Positions 1-5,617 of a stretch of DNA of 6,115 nucleotides are shown one piece after another (within the stretch, counting starts at the first letter, position 1; every line of letters starts with the position of its first letter). The notes beneath the pieces are model-generated. The model did not search any database. It had not been told where the DNA came from and worked only from the letters and a program-made list of their open reading frames with translations. Source of the stretch: JAKLKS01 sp964370855 (lineage in GTDB: Bacteria; Planctomycetota; JAJSAM01; JAKLKS01); NCBI GenBank assembly GCA_964370855.1, contig CAYJMF010000192.1, positions 1-6,115 on the forward strand, written 5' to 3'. Position numbers and translations under genes: made by a program.

Positions 1-44
1 GAAGAAGGAAGGCGTCCCTCCGTTCAGGGACGCCTTCCTTCTTC
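1..44 (-). terminator. Strong intrinsic-terminator-like hairpin downstream of the M48 protease gene
   Basis: Bases 1-19 and 26-44 are perfect reverse complements (19-bp stem) around a 6-base loop, ccgttc. The stem may extend left of the window. Read on either strand, the 3' arm ends in the pyrimidine-rich TTCCTTCTTC, so it could work in both directions, as expected between convergent genes. It lies about 78 bases past the stop codon of the minus-strand protease gene. A pure T-tract cannot be judged for the minus strand because the window ends there. The loop and flanks contain CCGTTCAGGG, which recurs at 4175 and 5436. Confidence 0.75.
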
Positions 45-122
45 CGGGACCCGCCCGCCGCAGGCGCGCAACCCCGGGGGATCCACAGAAAAGTCGGAAA
101 GTTGGGTGCGTCCCCTACCTCC

Positions 123-1478
123 CTACTCCCCCAACTCCGCGAGCCTCTTCAGCGCCGCCCCCTCCTCCCGGCTCCCCGAAGCCGCCACCCTGACCGCCGA
201 CCGGTAGGCGGCCACGGCCTCGACGACGTGCCCTCCCCCCTCGAAGGCCCGCCCGAGCATCATCCGCGCCTCGGCGCTCGAGGGCGCGAGGTCCGCCGCC
301 GCCCGCGCCGCCGCCGCCCCCTCGGGGAAGCGGCCGTCGTCCACCTCCAGGGCGGCGAGGCGCAGGCGCGCGAAGTAGAGGTCGGGCTGGATGCGGACCG
401 CCCGCTCGAGGCTCTCCCGCGCGGCGCGCCGGTCGCCGAGGGCGTGGAGGAGGGCCCCCTCCACGGCGGGGAACAGGGCGTGGCCGGGGAGACCACGACC
501 CGCGGACCGGATCTCCTCGAGGGAGCGCTGCGCCGCGCTCCCGTCCCCCTTCGCGAGGGCCGAGGCGGCGGCGGTGCGTGCGCGGTCGAGCTTCGCGTAG
601 GCCTCCTGCGCGGCGGCGATGCGGCCGTGGATCGCGGTCCAGGCCGGGGTCGTCACGGCGAGGCCCGGCGCCGGCGCGTTCCCCCGCAGCGACGGCCAGC
701 GGCGGCCCACCTCCGCATCGAGGTGGCGGATGCGATCCCCGTCGAGGGGGTGGGAGGAGAGCCAGGAGTCGAGGATCCCGCCGCCCCCTCCGGAGGAGCC
801 CCGCATGCGGGCGAACTCCTCGAAGACCCGCGTCCCCCGGCGGGGGTCGTAGCCCGCGGCGTAGGCGTACTCCGCCCCGCGGTCGTCGGCCTCCAGCTCC
901 TGGTCCCGGCTGAAGCGCAGGAGCAGGAGCCCGCCGCCGGCGGAGGCGAGCCCCGCGGCCACCTCGCGGTCCTTCTCGTCCCGCAGAGTCCCGGCGAGCA
1001 CCGAGGTGCCGAGGCCGACCACGAGGGCGTCGTTCATGGCCTTCACGGAGTGGCGGTGGTTGACGTGGCCGATCTCGTGGGCCATGACCACGGCGAACTG
1101 CGCCTCCTCGCCGAGCCGCGCGAGGAGCCCGCGGGTCATGAACACCTCCCCCCCGGGGAGCGCGAAGGCGTTGGGGACGGAGGAGTTCAGCAGCGTGAAG
1201 CGGTAGGGGAGCCTGGGCCGGTGGCTCAGCGCGCCGATGCGGCGCACGATGCCGGCGAGGTGGTCCGCCGCCTCCGCGTCGGGGTAGACCCCGTCGTACT
1301 CCGCGACGAAGGAGGGGGCGTACTGCCGCCCCTGGAGCACCTCCTCGTCGTCGGTGGGGTTGACGAGCCCGAGGGAGCGCCTCCCCGTCACGGGGTCGGT
1401 CATGCAGCCCGAGGAGAGGGAGAGGGCGACGCCGACGCCGATGAGGAGCAGGATCAGGAACGTCCGCAGCCGCGCCAT
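123..1478 (-). CDS. M48-family zinc metalloprotease lipoprotein with C-terminal TPR-like repeats (BepA/YfgC-like)
   Basis: This 451-residue protein is predicted to be an exported, lipid-anchored endopeptidase. Residues 1-24 form a lipoprotein signal peptide (MARLRTFLILLLIGVG, then SLSSG) with the candidate acylated Cys at 25. It is followed by MTDPVTGRRSLGLV, the start typical of BepA-like M48 proteins. The zinc site is complete: HEIGH at 134-138 (His134 and His138 ligands, Glu135 catalytic) and E194-x3-D198 in RDQELEAD, which supplies the third ligand. SSHPLDGDRI at 241-250 matches the conserved SHP motif after the catalytic core; in E. coli BepA the corresponding His is reported to control access to the zinc. 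Residues about 330-435 are Ala-rich helical pairs resembling tetratricopeptide repeats. Known relatives degrade or help assemble outer-membrane proteins; the role here is inferred. The start at 1478 is preferred over an upstream in-frame ATG at 1562 because it has an RBS and begins directly with the signal peptide. It lies 211 bases after the pseudouridine synthase gene and ahead of a terminator hairpin. Confidence 0.93.
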   Translation of the reverse strand: MARLRTFLILLLIGVGVALSLSSGCMTDPVTGRRSLGLVNPTDDEEVLQGRQYAPSFVAEYDGVYPDAEAADHLAGIVRRIGALSHRPRLPYRFTLLNSSVPNAFALPGGEVFMTRGLLARLGEEAQFAVVMAHEIGHVNHRHSVKAMNDALVVGLGTSVLAGTLRDEKDREVAAGLASAGGGLLLLRFSRDQELEADDRGAEYAYAAGYDPRRGTRVFEEFARMRGSSGGGGGILDSWLSSHPLDGDRIRHLDAEVGRRWPSLRGNAPAPGLAVTTPAWTAIHGRIAAAQEAYAKLDRARTAAASALAKGDGSAAQRSLEEIRSAGRGLPGHALFPAVEGALLHALGDRRAARESLERAVRIQPDLYFARLRLAALEVDDGRFPEGAAAARAAADLAPSSAEARMMLGRAFEGGGHVVEAVAAYRSAVRVAASGSREEGAALKRLAELGE

Positions 1479-1483
1479 GGAAA

Positions 1484-1489
1484 CCTCCC
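1484..1489 (-). promoter_or_regulatory. Ribosome binding site that fixes the protease start
   Basis: On the minus strand GGGAGG is followed by a 5-base spacer (TTTCC) and ATG at 1478. This is a clear Shine-Dalgarno match and supports the 451-residue protein starting with the lipoprotein signal. The alternative in-frame ATG at 1562 would put 28 mostly charged residues before the signal peptide. Confidence 0.75.
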
Positions 1490-1689
1490 GCCGGATCGAG
1501 AACCGCCCGTCTCTTCTCCATCGGAAGGCCGGGCCCCGAAATGGAGCCCTATCCCCTTTCACCGGGGGCCCCCTGCGGTATCATGAATCGCAAGGGGGGT
1601 CGCTTTCAGTCCCAGCGCCGGGACCCGCCGGTTTCGGCGCGTTGGGTGACGGAAGAGGCCCCCCGCACACCCTCCTCAACCCACCGGAG

Positions 1690-2676
1690 TCAGTCCTCCT
1701 CCCCGCCGGCCCCGGGCCGGGGGCGGGCGGCCCCCCAGCGGCGGAGCTTCTCGAGGCCGACGCGGAAGTCCTTCGGCAGCGGCGCCTCGACGAGGATCTC
1801 CGGGGCCCCCTCGGGAGCCTCGGGATCGGGGAACCGCAGGCGATGGGCGTGGAGGGCGAGGCGCCCGATGAGGGGGATCTCGGCGTGGTCCCTCGGCTTC
1901 ACGTAGCGCCGCTTGAAACTCGAGAGGAGCAGCCCGCGGCCGTCCCCGTAGATCGGGTCCGCCACCACGGGACAGCCGATGTGGGCGAGGGTCACCCGGA
2001 TCTGGTGGGTCCTCCCCGTGCGGGGGCGGACGCGGAGCAGCGTGTGGGCGCGGAACGCCTCCTCCGTCTCCCAGGCCGTGACCGACTTCTTCCCCCCCTT
2101 GCCCTCCACCCGCATCGCCCCGGTGCGGCGGGGGTCCGGCGCGAGGCGGAGCTCGATCTCGCCCGCGGGCTCCGGCGGGCAGCCCTCCACGAGGGCGAGG
2201 TACTCCTTGCCGACGGTGCGACGACGGAAGGCCGTGGAGAGCGCCCGGGCCGCGTCGCGGGTCCGGCCGAGGAGGAGGAGCCCGCTCGTCTCCTTGTCGA
2301 TGCGGTGGATGACGAAGGGGAGGGGGGCGTCGGGGTCGCGGCGGAGCCACTCCTCGTGGAGGAGGGAGATCACGGTGTGGGCGCCGGGGACCCAGCGCTC
2401 CTTCACGGAGGCGAGGCCCGCGGGCTTCATCACGGCGGTCCAGCCCGGGGTCTCGCGGAGGATCTCGAGCTCCGGGGCCCGGGGGCGGCGGTGGCGGGGC
2501 GGGGGCTCCGCCTCCGCGGGGAGGGGCCCGTCGAGGGCGAGGGCGAGGGGATCGACCCCGGCGGGGGTGCGCCCGAGCTCGTAGAGGACGACGTCGTCGG
2601 GGCCGTCGATCTCCCCGTCCACCCCGTCCACCCCGTCCTCCCCGCCGGGCGCGCGGCGCTCCTTGCGGCGGCGCAT
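1690..2676 (-). CDS. RluA-family RNA pseudouridine synthase
   Basis: This 328-residue cytoplasmic enzyme is predicted to isomerise uridine to pseudouridine in rRNA or tRNA. The catalytic motif HRIDKETSG is at 124-132, with Asp127 as the catalytic residue of the family. The second signature, GRTHQIRVTLAHIG with VVADPIYGD, is at 221-245. MKPAG (83-87) and GKEYLALVEG (156-165) are further family motifs. There is no recognisable S4 RNA-binding domain. Instead the first 65 residues are a low-complexity charged and proline-rich extension containing DGVDGVDGEIDG, encoded by a 9-base tandem repeat. An insertion at about 248-270 (LLLSSFKRRYVKP followed by EIPLIGRLALHAHRLRF) resembles an RluA subgroup I know from Bacteroidota and others. 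The exact target (23S rRNA or tRNA position) cannot be assigned, so no gene symbol is given. Its ATG overlaps the upstream toroid gene's TGA by one base (TGATG), with a GGGGG stretch just before it, which implies translational coupling. The start is well placed, but the poorly conserved N-terminus leaves some doubt. Confidence 0.93.
   Translation of the reverse strand: MRRRKERRAPGGEDGVDGVDGEIDGPDDVVLYELGRTPAGVDPLALALDGPLPAEAEPPPRHRRPRAPELEILRETPGWTAVMKPAGLASVKERWVPGAHTVISLLHEEWLRRDPDAPLPFVIHRIDKETSGLLLLGRTRDAARALSTAFRRRTVGKEYLALVEGCPPEPAGEIELRLAPDPRRTGAMRVEGKGGKKSVTAWETEEAFRAHTLLRVRPRTGRTHQIRVTLAHIGCPVVADPIYGDGRGLLLSSFKRRYVKPRDHAEIPLIGRLALHAHRLRFPDPEAPEGAPEILVEAPLPKDFRVGLEKLRRWGAARPRPGAGGEED
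2613..2639. repeat. 9-base tandem repeat inside the pseudouridine synthase N-terminus
   Basis: Three head-to-tail units on the plus strand, ccccgtcca, ccccgtcca and ccccgtcct, are followed by a diverged fourth (ccccgccgg). On the coding strand they give the peptide repeat DGV/DGV/DGE (residues about 14-23). Nine bases is three codons, so copy-number change would keep the frame. It sits in the non-conserved N-terminal extension, so length variation is probably tolerated. Confidence 0.8.
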
Positions 2677-4046
2677 CAATCCCCCGTGATGGCCGGCGTC
2701 GCGCGGTTGAGGAAGAGGAGGGCGAAGCAGGTGTTCAGGATGTTGCTCGGGCGGTGGGTGTCCTCCTTGTCCCACTGGCCGCGGGAGCCCTGCTGGTCCA
2801 CGAGGACCTGGGCGCCGAGGTTGTACCAGGGGTGGCCGGCGATGAGGTTGATGCCCTTGAGGTCGCAGGCCCGCTCGAGGCAGTAGAGGTAGTAGTAGTG
2901 GTAGTTGCCCCGGTTGGCGTTCTCCGTCACGGTCCAGTGCATGTCGAGCCACGCGACGCCGTCCCACCACGCCTTCTCCGCCTTCTGCGCCAGCTCCCCC
3001 GTGTAGAGGGGGCTCTCCCTCGCCTCGAGGAAGGTGGTGCAGATGACGATGTTGGCGAGGCCGCAGGCGGTCATGGAGCTCGACACCATGGTGTCCCGCT
3101 CCGTGGCGTCGGTGCCGGCGTAGCCGAAGCCCCGCGCGTGGTCCTTGCCGACGCCGTAGACCTTGTCCTCCTCCTTCAGGGTCGGGTCCCAGCGCGGCAT
3201 CTCGGGGCCCTCCTTCTCCTGCATGGTGAAGGTCCACTTGAGGACGTCGGCGTAGAGCTTCTCGGGCTGCTGGAGGCCGCACCGCTCCGCCGCGGCGAGG
3301 GCGAGCATGGAGAGGTTGGTGGCGCTCAGGTCCTTGTCGAACTTGTAGCCGTTGTGGAAGTTGGTGCCGGTCCACTGGCCGTACCGCCAGGCGTTGCCGC
3401 CGGAGAGGCGCTTGACGAGGGCGGCGGCCAGCTCCTTCATCCAGGCCTCGTCGGCGGGTTCGAGCTTGACGCCGAGCTTGAGCTTCTCCCCCTTCTTGAG
3501 GCGGAACTTGATGTCCCGCTCCCGGTCCTTCTCCTTCTTGTGGGGATTGGCCTTGGCCTCGAGGGCGAGGATGAGGGCGGCGATCTCGTAGGTGCCGTTG
3601 GGGATGCGGTTGGTGGAGGCCTTGCCCTTGGAGTTCTTCCCCTTGGTGATGGAGGAGGAGCCGCCGCGGAGCCAGTCGAAGCCCTTCTTGATGGCGGGGT
3701 CGTCGGCGGGGACGCCGCTCTTGAGGAGGGCGTAGAGGGCGAGCGAGGTGCAGCCCGTGGGGTGGACGTAGGCGTCCCCCTTGGCGTTGGGGTCGTAGAA
3801 GATGTCCGAGGTGACCTCGTCGCTCCAGTTGCCGGGGACGTAGATGTTCTTCTTGTGGTCCGCGGGCTGGTTCTTGTCCATGAGCCAGGCGACGCCGGAA
3901 TCGATGGCCTGGTTGATGCGGACGACGAGGGGCTTGCTCGGGTCGTTGGGGACGGCGGGGTCGCCGGCGTCCTGCGCCGCGGCGGGGCCGCCGGCGAGGA
4001 GGAGGGCGGGGAGGAGGAGTGCGGCGAGGGCGTGGGTGCGTGCCAT
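2676..4046 (-). CDS. Secreted alpha/alpha-toroid protein with prenyltransferase/squalene-oxidase-like repeats
   Basis: This 456-residue protein has a Sec signal peptide (MARTHALAALLLPALLLAGG, then PAAAQ), with likely cleavage after Ala24. The mature part has repeated helical units of the terpene-cyclase toroid type: GVAWLMDKNQ (51-60), GCTSLALYALLKSGV (98-112) with DPAIKKGFDWL, YEIAALILALEA (153-164), SATNLSMLALAAAERCG (241-257), SSMTACGLANIVIC (323-336) and YYLYCLERACDLKGI (385-399). These are followed by GHPWY (404-408), a QW-type motif QGSRGQW (419-425) and NTCFALLFLNRAT (438-450). I see no DxDD motif of squalene-hopene cyclases, so cyclase activity is not expected; export also argues against a cytoplasmic prenyltransferase role. 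A lysine-rich, charged segment (about 133-192) interrupts the repeats. I recognise the C-terminal pattern from planctomycete proteins of unknown function. Start support: GGAG six bases before ATG. Its TGA overlaps the pseudouridine synthase ATG. The reaction or binding partner is unknown. Confidence 0.9.
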   Translation of the reverse strand: MARTHALAALLLPALLLAGGPAAAQDAGDPAVPNDPSKPLVVRINQAIDSGVAWLMDKNQPADHKKNIYVPGNWSDEVTSDIFYDPNAKGDAYVHPTGCTSLALYALLKSGVPADDPAIKKGFDWLRGGSSSITKGKNSKGKASTNRIPNGTYEIAALILALEAKANPHKKEKDRERDIKFRLKKGEKLKLGVKLEPADEAWMKELAAALVKRLSGGNAWRYGQWTGTNFHNGYKFDKDLSATNLSMLALAAAERCGLQQPEKLYADVLKWTFTMQEKEGPEMPRWDPTLKEEDKVYGVGKDHARGFGYAGTDATERDTMVSSSMTACGLANIVICTTFLEARESPLYTGELAQKAEKAWWDGVAWLDMHWTVTENANRGNYHYYYLYCLERACDLKGINLIAGHPWYNLGAQVLVDQQGSRGQWDKEDTHRPSNILNTCFALLFLNRATPAITGD

Positions 4047-4102
4047 GGGGGACTCCGGCCGGGCGGAATGGTCGCCGGACCCGTGCCCGGCCTGCTCCCA
4101 TC

Positions 4103-4108
4103 ACTATA
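4103..4108 (-). promoter_or_regulatory. Possible -10 box for the toroid/pseudouridine synthase operon
   Basis: On the minus strand TATAGT lies 56 bases upstream of the toroid gene ATG at 4046, in surroundings almost free of A and T. It differs from the sigma-70 -10 consensus at one position and would give a leader of about 50 bases. No convincing -35 hexamer sits 16-18 bases further upstream, so this is a weak call. The GTCCGC repeats immediately upstream could be activator sites replacing a -35. Confidence 0.3.
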
Positions 4109-4113
4109 GCGGC

Positions 4114-4141
4114 GTCCGCGGGGCGGTCCGCGGAAGTCCGC
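4114..4141. repeat. Closely spaced GTCCGC repeats upstream of the toroid gene
   Basis: GTCCGCGG occurs at 4114-4121 and 4126-4133, and a third partial copy, GTCCGC, at 4136-4141. Their starts are 12 and 10 bases apart, near one helical turn. They lie just upstream of the candidate -10 box for the minus-strand operon, where an activator or repressor could bind. Operator function is inference; GC-rich DNA produces such words by chance more often than average DNA. Confidence 0.4.
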
Positions 4142-4142
4142 C

Positions 4143-4172
4143 CCGGGGAGGGGGGGGGGCCGCTCTCCCCGG
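4143..4172. other. Hairpin with a ten-G run in its loop
   Basis: ccggggag (4143-4150) pairs with ctccccgg (4165-4172) around a 14-base loop that is mostly G on the plus strand. The G run spans 4150-4159, and a further seven Gs follow at 4182-4188. Neither strand has a T-tract after the stem, so it is not a typical terminator. A G-quadruplex on the plus strand is an alternative structure. Confidence 0.4.
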
Positions 4173-4174
4173 AT

Positions 4175-4188
4175 CCGTTCAGGGGGGG
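4175..4188 (+). repeat. 14-base direct repeat, left copy (CCGTTCAGGGGGGG)
   Basis: This is identical to 5436-5449. The two copies are 1261 bases apart, start to start, and bracket the lower-GC segment that contains the carboxypeptidase-regulatory-like gene. Identity stops at both ends: t versus a before it, and c versus g after the seventh G. Confidence 0.6.
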
Positions 4189-4772
4189 CGGTGGACTTCT
4201 GCCCCAAGGTGTGCAGGGGTCGGGCAAGGGGCCGCGGCGCCGGATGGCCGGCAGCGAGAGGGCGTGGACGGGAGGCGGTGATGGGGACGCTCATGGAGTT
4301 GTTCGCGGTGTCGGCCATGGATCTCGTGCCGCGGGAGCGGCGGCCATGGTTGCGAGGAAGAGCCGGCTGTTCCGGATCCTGGCCATGGAGAGAACCCCGG
4401 CGAGCACGGCCTGGTGGACGGGTTCCTGCGGTGTCTCGGGTCGGATGGCGCAGGACTGCCGCAGGACTTCGGCAAGGGCTTGTCCGCCATGAATTCAATG
4501 GGACTTTGTTGTTGCCCGCGTCGTGCCGAGCATTACCCTTCGCACAGAAGGGCCGCGGACTGCAGGGTCCACGGTGATGGGCGTGAAGAGCCTTCCCTCG
4601 CGGCCCGTGTTGTGGAAGGAGCGGCAGTCAAGATGGGGACACCGCGGCGCACGTTTGTCTTCGAGGTGAGGCACGACCGCAGGTTTCCTGGGGAAGGACT
4701 GCTCCGGATGCACCTGCCCCGACACCGATCGTCCCCCTCCGTGCAGGTACGCCTTTCACCGGGAACAACGGG

Positions 4773-5423
4773 ATGAGAACGAGCGCCACAGCACAGGTGG
4801 CAAGGACCTTCGTTCTCGTGGCCATCGCGGTGGGATGTTGGGTGTGGGGGCCACGATACGCTGGCCGCCTTCTCCCCTGGAGGGCGGCACCCAATCCTCC
4901 TCCCGCAGTACCGCAGGGGGAGGAGATCACCGTTCGAGTCCTGAACTCCCGACAAGAGGCAGTACCGCATGCATCCGTCGTCTTCCTCACGCCAGATCTC
5001 ACACCCCTGGTTGGTCCATTGCTGGCGGACGCATCGGGCCGCGTACGGATCAGCCGCTCCACCCTCCCGGTTGATTCCAAGGTGACGGTGAGGTGCTCCA
5101 TCGGTCCTCTACACGCAACATCTCCGCTGACCCTGTCTCCCGACTCATACGTGACGGTGCGTCTCCCGGGGTCCTTCCAGGTGAGAGGGCGCGTCGTCTC
5201 CATGACGGGTGGAGAACCCCTGCCTGATGCTGTGGTCAGTTGCGGAGGTCGATTGACGCACACTGATTCCGAAGGGTGCTTTGTCCTGGGAGTCGTCCCG
5301 AACCCACAGTTTCCGGACGGGAGCATCACGCTGCAGACCCGGGTAGGGTCTGGTGTCAGTAGCACATTTCGGCTTCCATGGTCGCGTGCGGTTGAAGAAA
5401 TCAAACTCGAGCATGGGGAATAG
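4773..5423 (+). CDS. Membrane-anchored protein with two carboxypeptidase-regulatory-like (transthyretin/Ig-like) domains
   Basis: This 216-residue protein has an N-terminal signal anchor or uncleaved signal (TFVLVAIAVGCWVWG at 12-26, preceded by Arg11), then a Pro-rich linker (about 34-48) and two beta-rich domains. Domain 1 (about 51-131) runs from ITVRVLNSRQEAVPHASVVF through ADASGRVRIS to SYVTVRLPG. Domain 2 (about 135-213) shows the clearest family pattern: VRGRVVSMTGGEPLPDAVVSC, then THTDSEGCFVLGVVPN and a final IKLEH. G-x-PLPDA-V and T-x-D-x-EG-x-F are hallmarks of CarboxypepD_reg-like modules. There is no catalytic domain, so it is probably a small envelope or extracytoplasmic structural or binding protein. 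Codon use is less C/G-biased at third positions than in neighbouring genes, and GC is about 60%, suggesting a different origin. The start at 4773 has only a weak GGGAA upstream, and its ATG overlaps by ATGA the end of a 4414-4776 frame. No partner gene in the window explains it. Confidence 0.82.
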   Translation: MRTSATAQVARTFVLVAIAVGCWVWGPRYAGRLLPWRAAPNPPPAVPQGEEITVRVLNSRQEAVPHASVVFLTPDLTPLVGPLLADASGRVRISRSTLPVDSKVTVRCSIGPLHATSPLTLSPDSYVTVRLPGSFQVRGRVVSMTGGEPLPDAVVSCGGRLTHTDSEGCFVLGVVPNPQFPDGSITLQTRVGSGVSSTFRLPWSRAVEEIKLEHGE

Positions 5424-5435
5424 GCGACTGTGTGA

Positions 5436-5449
5436 CCGTTCAGGGGGGG
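5436..5449 (+). repeat. 14-base direct repeat, right copy (CCGTTCAGGGGGGG)
   Basis: Exact match to 4175-4188, in the 194-base gap between the low-GC gene's stop and the last gene. Here the G run has eight Gs and is followed by aaatctctcg. I see no convincing gene or terminator in the rest of this gap (5424-5617). Confidence 0.6.
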
Positions 5450-5617
5450 GAAATCTCTCGGGGCTGGCGGCCGGTCCATTGTGCATGGCTGATGAAGCCC
5501 GGACCCCCGAGGAGTACGTGGCATGGGAGTGTCCTGGGTGTCCCGAGATGGTGGCCTGATCCTCCGTGGTCGTGCCATGTGGCATCGCGGTACTGCTCCC
5601 CCCCTCCCCCGGATACC

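Larger units (their letters stand above)
4047..4772. other. 726-base divergent intergenic region
   Basis: This separates the minus-strand block from the lower-GC plus-strand gene. The first ~150 bases hold a possible -10 box (4103-4108), repeats of GTCCGC (4114-4141), a hairpin with a G run (4143-4172) and one copy of a 14-base direct repeat (4175-4188). From about 4190 to 4772 GC content falls towards that of the following gene. Several overlapping open frames exist here (for example 4191-4577 and 4414-4776 on plus, 4179-4490 on minus). Their translations are Arg/Pro/Gly-rich with no recognisable domain, so I call none of them. One ends in an ATGA overlap with the 4773 start. The segment could be a promoter region, a decayed gene or part of an inserted segment. 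Confidence 0.6.

Noticed and set aside
102..1586. Plus-strand open frame of 494 codons over the protease gene
   Set aside because: It is antisense to a protein with HEIGH and other M48 motifs, and its own translation is Arg/Gly/Glu-rich with no recognisable domain.
1576..1610. AT-richer stretch (tatcatgaatcgcaa) as a possible promoter of the protease gene
   Set aside because: It is one of few AT-rich spots in the 211-base gap, but I could not place a -10/-35 pair with normal spacing.
1607..1640. Two small inverted repeats (gtccc/gggac and cgccg/cggcg) downstream of the pseudouridine synthase gene
   Set aside because: The stems are only five base pairs with no T-tract, within what GC-rich DNA gives by chance, so no terminator is called between the synthase and protease genes.
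2754..4109. Plus-strand open frame of 451 codons over the toroid gene
   Set aside because: Its Val/Leu/Gly/Glu-rich translation is typical of the reverse complement of a GC-rich gene; the minus strand has a signal peptide, RBS and family repeats.
4179..4498. Minus-strand frames that could start genes near 4316 or 4385 (e.g. MADTANNSMSVP or MARIRNSRLFLATMAAAPAA)
   Set aside because: The first continues only as Pro/Arg-rich sequence overlapping the toroid gene in another frame; the second stops after about 31 codons. Either may be a decayed remnant, but I cannot show it.
5567..5578. Short palindrome tgcca-tg-tggca between the last two genes
   Set aside because: A five-base stem with a two-base loop and no supporting context is not a credible terminator or operator.
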